Of a stretch of DNA of 64,000 nucleotides, positions 45,683 through 53,559 are shown piece by piece (the first letter of the stretch is position 1; every line of letters starts with the position of its first letter). Source of the stretch: Butyrivibrio proteoclasticus B316 (lineage in GTDB: Bacteria; Bacillota; Clostridia; Lachnospirales; Lachnospiraceae); NCBI RefSeq assembly GCF_000145035.1, contig NC_014387.1, positions 650,441-714,440 of the forward strand, given 5' to 3'. The notes below the pieces were generated by a model that saw nothing but the letters and a program-made list of their open reading frames with translations, was not told the origin of the DNA and made no database searches. The position numbers and the translations under genes are program-made.

Positions 45683-46222
45683 ATGGATAAAAAAGTATTC
45701 ACAATGGCCCTGATGACCATAATAAGCGCTTTTATCCTGGTAGTAGTTATTATTTATGCCACGAATGCAGACAAGATAAACAAGATGCTGGGGAAAAAGA
45801 GTAGTAGTTCTTCAGTGGAAATATCAGCTGAAGAAGTATCTGCTTCTCAGGAAATCTATGGTCAGCAGATCGGGAATGATCTAAAAAGTTTTCTTTATGA
45901 TGAAGATTTTTTTGATGAAGCTGAGAAAGTTCCTGCTGTAGTAGTAATACAGCAGAATACCAAGACTGTTGATAGCAGCACAGATTCATCAAGTAATGAC
46001 GAGGATTATGAGGACGGATCAGGAATGGCTGTAGTTGGACAGCTTGATAATCCTGATGCACTTTCATCTGTTGCCGGACTTGATAATTCGGCTTCATTGG
46101 GATCGTCAGGTAATACTCCTGCAACAAATCCAGGTGCAGCACCTTCTGACAATGGAATACCGCAAGGGCCCATAAAGGGTTCTGAGACTATTGGAGGAAC
46201 TCCAGTAGGAAATCCTCGATAA
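45683..46222 (+). CDS. hypothetical single-pass membrane protein between rfbA and rfbC
   Basis: The 179-residue protein has a membrane helix at about 7-27 and then an exported low-complexity region. A serine run (KKSSSSS), a short acidic segment (FLYDEDFFDEAEK), Ser/Asp/Glu repeats and a Gly/Pro/Asn-rich end follow. No catalytic motif is visible. GGGGGA lies before the start, 29 bases after rfbA, so it is co-expressed with the dTDP-sugar genes. I do not recognise the family. A scaffold or wall-region spacer is possible but unsupported. Confidence 0.65.
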   Translation: MDKKVFTMALMTIISAFILVVVIIYATNADKINKMLGKKSSSSSVEISAEEVSASQEIYGQQIGNDLKSFLYDEDFFDEAEKVPAVVVIQQNTKTVDSSTDSSSNDEDYEDGSGMAVVGQLDNPDALSSVAGLDNSASLGSSGNTPATNPGAAPSDNGIPQGPIKGSETIGGTPVGNPR

Positions 46223-46246
46223 TAAAATAATAATTGGAGTAATAAA

Positions 46247-46792
46247 ATGGGTAAGATTACAGTTGAAACATGTGAAATAGAGGGACTAAAAGTTATTACA
46301 CCTCAGGTTTTTGGAGATTCAAGAGGATATTTTGTTGAAACATACAACAAGAATGATTTTGTAGAGGCAGGAATTACCTGTGAATTTGTTCAGGATAATC
46401 AGTCTGCAAGCAAAAGAGGCGTATTAAGAGGCCTTCATTTTCAGAAGGAGTTCCCACAGGATAAGCTTGTTCGCTGTATAAATGGTGAGGTTTTTGACGT
46501 AGCTGTTGATCTCAGAAGAGATAGTAAGACATTTGGAAAGTGGTTTGGTGTAGTTCTTTCAGCTGAAAACAAGAAGCAGTTCTTTATCCCTAAGGGATTT
46601 GCTCATGGATTTTTAGTATTATCTGACTATGCTGAGTTTGCTTATAAGTGCTCAGATTTCTATCACCCTAATGATGAGGGCGGACTTATCTGGAATGATC
46701 CGGATATAGGTGTAGAATGGCCTCTTCAGGATGGTGTTGAGCTTATCTTCTCAGATAAGGATACAAAATGGGGAGGAATCAAGGAGTTTTGA
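46247..46792 (+). CDS. rfbC: dTDP-4-dehydrorhamnose 3,5-epimerase
   Basis: The 181-residue cupin protein matches RmlC in length. GDSRGYFVETYNKNDF, RGVLRGLHFQ with the catalytic His, KLVRCINGEVFDVAVDLRR and FIPKGFAHGFLVLSDYAEFAYKCSDFYHP are the standard blocks. It epimerises C3 and C5 of dTDP-4-keto-6-deoxyglucose to give dTDP-4-keto-L-rhamnose. Its presence argues that L-rhamnose or a related L-sugar is made, in line with the rhamnosyltransferase-like gene at 63095, although the final reductase RfbD is not in the window. Confidence 0.93.
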   Translation: MGKITVETCEIEGLKVITPQVFGDSRGYFVETYNKNDFVEAGITCEFVQDNQSASKRGVLRGLHFQKEFPQDKLVRCINGEVFDVAVDLRRDSKTFGKWFGVVLSAENKKQFFIPKGFAHGFLVLSDYAEFAYKCSDFYHPNDEGGLIWNDPDIGVEWPLQDGVELIFSDKDTKWGGIKEF

Positions 46793-47790
46793 ATAAGGGT
46801 TTAAGAAAACTTCCCAAGCGAGCAGGCTTGGGCATTTTCTATGTATTAGCGCTTGCATTGGCACTTTTACTGGTGTTTCATAATAACCCGCTGGCAGATC
46901 CGCATACTGAGTTCCTCAAAAAAATATGTGGCTGCGTCTTGATTGGAGTTAGTTGTATCTTAGGCTATGCCTGGTACGACAAATTAACTGTTTTACCGGT
47001 AGAGTTATTTCACTCCAGAAATCTCATTAAGAGACTTTCTATCAATGACTTTAAGAAAAGATATGCGGGATCATACATGGGAATAGTGTGGGCACTGGCA
47101 CAGCCAGTGGTCACTGTTGTCATGTATTATATTGTTTTTGATGTGATCTTTCAGTCAAGAGCTCAGGCTGTATCTGGTGGCATTGAGATGCCTTATGTTT
47201 TATTCCTGACTGCCGGACTTGTTCCATGGTTCTTCTTTACGGAGGCACTTACAAATGGAACGACTTCACTTCTTGAGTATAACTACCTTGTTAAAAAGGT
47301 ATTGTTCAAGATTAGTATCCTTCCTATCGTTAAGATAATAGCAGCAATGTTCATCCATGTGTTCTTTATCTGTGTGATGCTTGTAATTGCCTGCGTTTAC
47401 GGATACTATCCAAATATTTATTGGATTCAGTTTATTTACTATATAGGATGTGAATTTCTTTTGGTATTGTCTCTGAGCTATGCTACATGTGCAATCGTTG
47501 TATTTTTCAGAGATTTACTTCAGATTATCAACATTGGTCTTCAGTTGTTCCAGTGGTTTACTCCTATTTTGTGGAATATAGCTATTGTTCCGGATGATTA
47601 CAAATGGATAATCAAGCTTAATCCAATGGCCTATATAGTTGAGGGCTACAGAAATACTATCATGGGGGATACGTGGTTCTTTGAGCATTTCTATTCCTCT
47701 ACTTATTTCTGGCTCTTCGTTGTGGCTGCATTTAGTATCGGAACATTGATATTCAAGCGCTCCAAACCACATTTTGCAGATGTGCTGTAA
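46768..47790 (+). CDS. polysaccharide ABC exporter permease (Wzm/TagG-like)
   Basis: The frame opens at ATG 46768, with AAGGA six bases upstream, overlapping rfbC by 25 bases. A TTG at 46789 after AAGGAG is an alternative start. The 340-residue protein has two extra N-terminal hydrophobic segments and then an ABC-2 permease core of six segments. It includes KKRYAGSYMGIVWALAQP, VPWFFFTEALTNG and the late LNPMAYIVEGYRN motif, all typical of Wzm, TagG and KpsM relatives. It exports undecaprenyl-linked polymer completed in the cytoplasm. The ATPase partner begins 54 bases later. Confidence 0.88.
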   Translation: MGRNQGVLNKGLRKLPKRAGLGIFYVLALALALLLVFHNNPLADPHTEFLKKICGCVLIGVSCILGYAWYDKLTVLPVELFHSRNLIKRLSINDFKKRYAGSYMGIVWALAQPVVTVVMYYIVFDVIFQSRAQAVSGGIEMPYVLFLTAGLVPWFFFTEALTNGTTSLLEYNYLVKKVLFKISILPIVKIIAAMFIHVFFICVMLVIACVYGYYPNIYWIQFIYYIGCEFLLVLSLSYATCAIVVFFRDLLQIINIGLQLFQWFTPILWNIAIVPDDYKWIIKLNPMAYIVEGYRNTIMGDTWFFEHFYSSTYFWLFVVAAFSIGTLIFKRSKPHFADVL

Positions 47791-47800
47791 TCTTGTGGAG

Positions 47801-47813
47801 TAATTCGTATATC
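47801..47813 (+). repeat. gene-end motif TAATTCGTATATC, copy 3
   Basis: It matches 12 of 13 bases of copies 1 and 2 and lies 10 bases after the permease stop, before the ATPase gene. The placement just past a stop codon is shared with the other copies. Confidence 0.5.
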
Positions 47814-47844
47814 TTAGTTATGTTTCTGGCAAGTGGAGATTTAA

Positions 47845-49215
47845 ATGGATAAAAACGTGGCGATTGAGGTTAAGAACCTCACCAAATCGTATAAATTATA
47901 TGACAAGCCCATGGACAGGCTCAAAGACTCCCTTGGACTTGCAGGTAAAAAGAGATTCAAGGAACACCTGGCACTTAATAATGTCAGCCTTTCTGTAAAA
48001 AAAGGTGAGACTGTAGGTATTATCGGTACAAACGGCTCAGGAAAATCAACAATCCTCAAGATCATAACAGGCGTATTGTCACCATCTTCCGGAGAAGTTA
48101 ATGTAGATGGCCATATTTCAGCTCTTTTGGAGCTGGGCGCAGGCTTTAACATGGAGTATAACGGAATTGACAATATCTACCTGAATGGTATGATGATTGG
48201 CTTTTCCGAGGAAGAAATAACAAGAAGACTTGACGCAATCCTTGAGTTTGCTGACATCGGGGATTATGTTTATCAGCCATGTAAGACTTACTCAAGCGGT
48301 ATGTTTGTAAGACTTGCCTTTGCTGTTGCAATCAATATTGATCCTGAAATACTGATCGTTGATGAAGCTCTTTCCGTAGGAGATGTATTCTTCCAGGCTA
48401 AGTGCTATCACAAGTTTGAAGAGTTCAAGAAGCAGGGAAAGACTATTCTTTTTGTTTCTCATGATCTGTCCAGTATCAGTAAGTACTGTGACAGAGCAAT
48501 TCTGCTAAATCAGGGAGTTTTACTTGGCGAGGGAACTCCCAAGAAGATGATAGATATTTACAAGCAGGTTCTGGTTGGACAGTATCCACTTCCTTCAAGT
48601 GATGTACAAAACCTTCTGGATGATGATGAGATACGCGCCGCAGCTGCTGACGCAGATGAGAAGGCAAACTCCAAGATTAAAAAGGAAGATAATAAATCAG
48701 CTGCAGGCAAAAATGCTAAGAGTAATAATTCTCATGCTGATAAGAAAGCTATGGGCGAGAATCCCGATACTCTCGAGTACGGCGATGGTGCTGCAACTAT
48801 TGATGAGTTCTATGTAACAGATGCAAACGGACTTAGAGCCAGCTCAATAATCAAGGGAACAGATTTTACTGTTCACATGAGGGTTAAGTTTAACAGGGAC
48901 GTAGCAGCTCCTATTTTTGCCTTTACCTTCAAGAATATTTTGGGTATCGAGATAACAGGAACCAATTCAATGGTTGAGAAGGCATTTTTGGAGCCGGTCA
49001 AAGCCGGAGATGTCAAGGATATCTCTTTTACACAGAATATGTCACTTCAGGGCGGAGAATACCTTATAAGCTTTGGTGTTACAGGCTTTGAACAGAATGA
49101 CTTTACTGTATATCACAGGTTATATGACGCACTTAACATTACAGTAGTATCAGACAAGAATACAGTTGGATATTACGATATGAATTCTGTATGCAAAGTT
49201 GAAGATGCTAAATAA
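47845..49215 (+). CDS. polysaccharide ABC exporter ATPase with C-terminal carbohydrate-binding domain (Wzt-like)
   Basis: The 456-residue protein has an ABC ATPase domain in residues 1-250: GTNGSGKST (Walker A, residue 61), TYSSGMFVRLAFA (signature, ~150) and ILIVDEALSVGD (Walker B). A Lys/Asn/Ala-rich linker follows (about 265-315). Residues ~320-456 form a beta-rich domain like the C-terminal part of Wzt, which in Gram-negative O8/O9a systems recognises the capped end of the polymer. TagH-type wall teichoic acid ATPases have a different C-terminus. A methyltransferase-kinase protein, the kind of enzyme that makes such a cap, is encoded next. Confidence 0.88.
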   Translation: MDKNVAIEVKNLTKSYKLYDKPMDRLKDSLGLAGKKRFKEHLALNNVSLSVKKGETVGIIGTNGSGKSTILKIITGVLSPSSGEVNVDGHISALLELGAGFNMEYNGIDNIYLNGMMIGFSEEEITRRLDAILEFADIGDYVYQPCKTYSSGMFVRLAFAVAINIDPEILIVDEALSVGDVFFQAKCYHKFEEFKKQGKTILFVSHDLSSISKYCDRAILLNQGVLLGEGTPKKMIDIYKQVLVGQYPLPSSDVQNLLDDDEIRAAAADADEKANSKIKKEDNKSAAGKNAKSNNSHADKKAMGENPDTLEYGDGAATIDEFYVTDANGLRASSIIKGTDFTVHMRVKFNRDVAAPIFAFTFKNILGIEITGTNSMVEKAFLEPVKAGDVKDISFTQNMSLQGGEYLISFGVTGFEQNDFTVYHRLYDALNITVVSDKNTVGYYDMNSVCKVEDAK

Positions 49216-49250
49216 GACGTCTATGTATAACACCTGAGAGGAACGAGCAG

Positions 49251-51410
49251 ATGCAGGAAGAAGTAAAGATTGGCAAGGTAACGCTTAATTTCAAGCATTA
49301 TTCAGGGGTTGATCTTTATAGCGATGGAGCTATAGAGAATGACCTTCTTGAAATTGTCAAAAAATATAAAAAAGAAGAATATTCCAAGGTAATTGAAGAG
49401 AGGGGCAATTGGCCAATTCTCTATCATTTGTCTGAGCAGAGATCCAATATTGTTGAGTGGATCCCTATGGAAAAAGATGCCAAAGTTCTGGAAGTTGGCT
49501 CCGGCTGTGGAGCCATCACAGGAATGCTGGCTCAGAAGGCAGGCGAGGTTGTTGCCTGTGACCTTTCAAGGAGACGTTCTGAAATTAATGCAACGAGAAA
49601 TCAGGATTGTGACAACGTAACTATCCACATCGGTAATTTTAGAGATGTTGAGCCTGACCTTCCCAAGGATTTTGATTATATTTTCCTGATCGGCGTTTTT
49701 GAGTATGCCCAGGGGTATATAGGAACAGAGAATCCGTATGAGAAGTTCCTTAGAATGATGAACCGTCACCTCAAAAAAGGCGGAAGAATTGTAATCGCTA
49801 TTGAGAACAGGCTGGGCCTTAAATATCTTGCCGGTTGTGCAGAGGATCATCTTGGAAGCTATTTTACAGGAATCGAAGGCTATTCTTCAGACAGCGTAGC
49901 CAAGACCTTTACCAGAAATGGACTCATTAACATTTTCAAGAAATGTGGAATGAAGGAGTACCATTTCTATTATCCATATCCTGATTATAAGCTGATGACT
50001 CTTTTACATTCAGATTATTATCTTCCGGGTTTTGGTGAGCTTCAGGATAATGTCAGAAACTATGACAGGGACAGAATGGTTCTCTTTAATGAGAAACATG
50101 CATATGAGGATCTGGTAAAAGATGGAATGTATCCTGATTTTGCCAATTCATTCGAGGTTATTATTGGTCCCGGTTTTGATACAATTTATAGTAAGTACAG
50201 CAATGACAGAGTTGATGAATTCAAGATAAGAACAGATATTGCAATCAGCAGGACCGGAAGGAAGATCATCAAGAAATTCCCTCTTACAGAGGCTGCCAAA
50301 GAGCATGTTTTCGGAATGAGAGATGCATATGCAGGTCTTGTTGAGAAATACCGTGGCGGAGATCTGGAGATCAACGACTGTCAGCTTGATGAGAAGTCAG
50401 GATGCGCAATTTTTTCTTTTGTCAACGGAGTTCCGCTTGCTGCGCTGTTAGACGAGTGTCTCGATAAAGATGATATGGATGGCTTTAATGCTCTTCTGAA
50501 TGAATATATTAGGAGAATAAGCTACAAGCCTGATTATCCGGTATCGGATTATGATCTGATTTTCTCAAATATTATGGTTAATGGCCCTATTTGGACTATA
50601 ATAGATTATGAGTGGACTTATGGTAAGTGTATTCCAGCCAGAGAACAGGTTTGGAGAGCTCTTTATTGCTATAGGTTAGAGGACAGGAAAAGAGAGAAAT
50701 TTGATCCTAAGCCTGTATTTGATAAACTTGGACTTTCTGAGGATGAAATCAAGGTTCTTTTGGATGAAGAATACGCGTTCCAGAAGTATGTGACAGGAAG
50801 TCGCAAGTCTATGGTTGAAATCTGGAAAGAGATAGGCCGCAAGGTGATCGTGCCCAAGGAGATGGTACATCCTACTCAGGGTGCAAGACCTGATGACTGT
50901 ATACAGATTTATCTGGATGAGGGCGAAGGCTATTCAGAGGATGATTCTATTTTCCCTGAGGAGCAGTACGATGAGAAGAATACTGTAAGTCTGGATATTA
51001 GAGTTGATTCCAAGTGTAAGACTATCAGAATTGACCCTGCTTTTGCTCCATGTATGGTAACCCTTTTAAGCGCTACATGGAATGGCGAGGCATTTTCAGA
51101 TAATGTATCCGATGTTTCAATTCATCCTGTAAACGGCAATTGGATTTCGGATGATTCGATGATATTTAATACAGATGATCCTAACATTGAGTTTGGCCTT
51201 ACTTCTGACAAACTCAGCGTTCAGGAGAGAAATCATCTGTGTGTTAAAATGATAATGACTCTTTTGCCAAGAAATGCTGCTGAGGCTGTTGTGGACTCAC
51301 TCAATGTAGAGGCAGATATACCACAGCCCAAGGTAAGCATTATCAAGAAGATTGGTAAAAAGATAGCGCAAAAGCGCGAGGAGCGATATTACAGAGACGA
51401 AGAGGAGTGA
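49251..51410 (+). CDS. methyltransferase-kinase fusion, WbdD-like candidate chain-capping enzyme
   Basis: The 719-residue protein has a class I SAM methyltransferase in residues ~50-240: VLEVGSGCGAITGML (motif I, residue 80), VACDLS (motif II) and DYIFLIGVFEYA. Residues ~300-560 look like a small-molecule kinase: DYDLIFSNIMV (~432) followed by WTIIDYEWTYG (~447) fit the catalytic-loop and metal-binding positions of APH-type kinases. A C-terminal ~150-residue beta-rich part and a basic helical tail (KKIGKKIAQKREERYYRD) end it. The order methyltransferase, kinase, basic helical end recalls WbdD, which stops O-antigen growth. GAGAGGAACG precedes the start, and the end overlaps the next GT gene. 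Function is inference from architecture and context. Confidence 0.7.
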   Translation: MQEEVKIGKVTLNFKHYSGVDLYSDGAIENDLLEIVKKYKKEEYSKVIEERGNWPILYHLSEQRSNIVEWIPMEKDAKVLEVGSGCGAITGMLAQKAGEVVACDLSRRRSEINATRNQDCDNVTIHIGNFRDVEPDLPKDFDYIFLIGVFEYAQGYIGTENPYEKFLRMMNRHLKKGGRIVIAIENRLGLKYLAGCAEDHLGSYFTGIEGYSSDSVAKTFTRNGLINIFKKCGMKEYHFYYPYPDYKLMTLLHSDYYLPGFGELQDNVRNYDRDRMVLFNEKHAYEDLVKDGMYPDFANSFEVIIGPGFDTIYSKYSNDRVDEFKIRTDIAISRTGRKIIKKFPLTEAAKEHVFGMRDAYAGLVEKYRGGDLEINDCQLDEKSGCAIFSFVNGVPLAALLDECLDKDDMDGFNALLNEYIRRISYKPDYPVSDYDLIFSNIMVNGPIWTIIDYEWTYGKCIPAREQVWRALYCYRLEDRKREKFDPKPVFDKLGLSEDEIKVLLDEEYAFQKYVTGSRKSMVEIWKEIGRKVIVPKEMVHPTQGARPDDCIQIYLDEGEGYSEDDSIFPEEQYDEKNTVSLDIRVDSKCKTIRIDPAFAPCMVTLLSATWNGEAFSDNVSDVSIHPVNGNWISDDSMIFNTDDPNIEFGLTSDKLSVQERNHLCVKMIMTLLPRNAAEAVVDSLNVEADIPQPKVSIIKKIGKKIAQKREERYYRDEEE

Positions 51411-53536
51411 CGATTGGGGAAATGCTAAAGGACATAGCTAAGTCAGTTCTTGTAGGAAAGAGAGTAAAGAAATACAACAGGATAGTGAAAGCTAAGTCTT
51501 CAGCCTACGACAAGTGGCAGAAGACTATTGAAAAAGAGCCTGTTATCAGAGCAGAGGCTCCTGTTAGCTATGAGACTTTAGAGACCGGTGAGATTGTACC
51601 CCATAAGCTTCCCGAACCCAAAATCAAAGTTATTCCTTACGCCAAAGTGTGGGAAGTATCTGATGATAAGAGTGATGACAATGTTGTATATCTTTTTGTA
51701 AGTCCAAAAGGTAAGCTTACAAAAAGAGCAACAGAAGTTGTTAAACAGTATTTTATTGCTCATCCTGAACATAATGTGGTTTACGGTGATGAGGACGAGA
51801 CCGGAAAGGGAGGCAAGTATATTCATCCTTTCTTTAAACCGGACTGGTCACCTGATTCATATTTAAATGCTTTTTATATTGGCAGCTTTTTTGCCTGCAG
51901 GTCACAGACTCTGCATGGTGCCGGAAGTGAATATGACAATGCAGTCAGAATGCTTGGCGGCACATCCAATAAGAAAAACTCACCGGAACAGGTGGGACTG
52001 GAAGCATCCTTGCTCTCAGCGGATGTTCTTTTCTGCATGCTGGCAATTCATGAACATGCTTTTGCGAAGAGAACCGGAGTAGAATTCCCGATTGGACACA
52101 TAAGAGAGGTTCTATTCCACAGAAATCCCGAGCAGGATGTTTTTTATGGCAGAAACTTCCACAATTCAAGGCATATGCTGTTAAAACCAACTACGGTCAG
52201 CATTGTTATCCCATCCAAGGATCATCCTGAAGTTCTGAAGAGATGCCTTGAGTCTATTGTTGAAACTACCAGTGATAAAGACAATATTACTTATGACATA
52301 GTGGTTCTGGATAATGGTTCAGAGGCCAAGAACCGTGTAAGATACGGTGTTTTCATAGGCAAGATTCCGGCTAAGAACGGTCTTACTAAAATAAACTATC
52401 TATACAAGCTGGAAGAGTTCAATTTCTCAGCTATGTGTAACAAGGGCGCCAAGAATACAAGGGGAGATTATCTTCTTTTCCTGAATGATGATATTGAGTG
52501 CGTCAAGGATGGGTGGCTAAGAGAGCTTGTTTCCCAGGCACAGCTCAAGCATGTTGGAGCGGTTGGAGCCAAGCTTATTTATCCGGATACTGATCTTATT
52601 CAGCACGCAGGAATTGCCAATGTAAGGCGAGGCCCTGTGCATAAGCTTCAGAAGATGCATGACAATAAGAGTCATTACTTTGGTTACAACAGAGGTATCC
52701 ACAATAATATTGGTGTTACTGCGGCGTGCCTTCTTATCAGCAGGCAGAAGTTCAATGCGATCGGAGGATTCCCTGAAGAACTAAAGGTTGCCTTCAATGA
52801 CGTGGATTTTTGCTATTCACTATTTGAAAAGGGATATTACAACGTTTGCTGTAATCATATTTACCTGCGACATCATGAGTCTCTTTCAAGAGGTCTTGAT
52901 AATCTTGACCCCAAGAAGATGGAGAGACTGGCAGTTGAGGGTGATACCCTTATGAGAAGGCATGCGTATTTATATAATGAGGATCCTTTTTACAGTCCGC
53001 ACCTTACTGAAGATGAGACTATTTCAGCTATTATCCCAAGGGAAGATTATGTCCCTGTTGAGGATATAGCATACTCGAATGTAACTATTCATGACAAAGG
53101 TATCCGTGGAGCAAGAGAGGATCAATGTCTGAGAGTTGGCTGCGAGTATAATGGAAGTCTTGATAACTGGCTGTATGGAGTTACAGCTGAGGGACAGGAC
53201 GAAGGCTATTATCTGAAGGGATATAGCTTTGTCATAGGTTCTGACAATGCTCTTTTTGATAAAAAGCTTCTTCTGCGAAAGGTTGAGCGGAATGAAAGCG
53301 GAGCAGGTCCTATAGGGCCTAAAGTATACAGTTTTCCTATTTATACCTGGTACAGACCTGATATCAGGGTAAGGCTTCAGGATCAGGTAAATGTTGATCT
53401 TACAGGCTACAAGCTCAAGATAAAAAAAGAAGTGCTTGAACCGGGATTCTATCAGATCGGTATGCTTGCAATAGACAGGACCAGCAGGCTCAAACTGGTA
53501 AACTGGGTGCCTAATATTTTGCATGTAAAGAGATAA
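51407..53536 (+). CDS. large GT2 glycosyltransferase with a degenerate N-terminal GT domain
   Basis: The start is GTG 51407, overlapping the previous stop. ATG 51422 is an alternative. The 709-residue protein has an incomplete GT-A-like region (~90-250: NVVYLFVSPKGKL, VVYGDEDET, HPFFKPDWSPD) lacking the opening nucleotide-binding strand. A complete GT2 domain follows (~262-530: VSIVIPSKDHPEVLKRCLES, DIVVLDNGS, LLFLNDDIE, FNDVDFCYSLFEKGY). The last ~155 residues form an extra domain with no motif I recognise. Similar two-domain GT2 enzymes build alternating O-antigen or rhamnan chains. Clustering with the Wzm/Wzt pair suggests it makes the exported chain. Confidence 0.85.
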   Translation: MTIGEMLKDIAKSVLVGKRVKKYNRIVKAKSSAYDKWQKTIEKEPVIRAEAPVSYETLETGEIVPHKLPEPKIKVIPYAKVWEVSDDKSDDNVVYLFVSPKGKLTKRATEVVKQYFIAHPEHNVVYGDEDETGKGGKYIHPFFKPDWSPDSYLNAFYIGSFFACRSQTLHGAGSEYDNAVRMLGGTSNKKNSPEQVGLEASLLSADVLFCMLAIHEHAFAKRTGVEFPIGHIREVLFHRNPEQDVFYGRNFHNSRHMLLKPTTVSIVIPSKDHPEVLKRCLESIVETTSDKDNITYDIVVLDNGSEAKNRVRYGVFIGKIPAKNGLTKINYLYKLEEFNFSAMCNKGAKNTRGDYLLFLNDDIECVKDGWLRELVSQAQLKHVGAVGAKLIYPDTDLIQHAGIANVRRGPVHKLQKMHDNKSHYFGYNRGIHNNIGVTAACLLISRQKFNAIGGFPEELKVAFNDVDFCYSLFEKGYYNVCCNHIYLRHHESLSRGLDNLDPKKMERLAVEGDTLMRRHAYLYNEDPFYSPHLTEDETISAIIPREDYVPVEDIAYSNVTIHDKGIRGAREDQCLRVGCEYNGSLDNWLYGVTAEGQDEGYYLKGYSFVIGSDNALFDKKLLLRKVERNESGAGPIGPKVYSFPIYTWYRPDIRVRLQDQVNVDLTGYKLKIKKEVLEPGFYQIGMLAIDRTSRLKLVNWVPNILHVKR

Positions 53537-53559
53537 ATTTTCAGGAGTTTTTATAAGTA

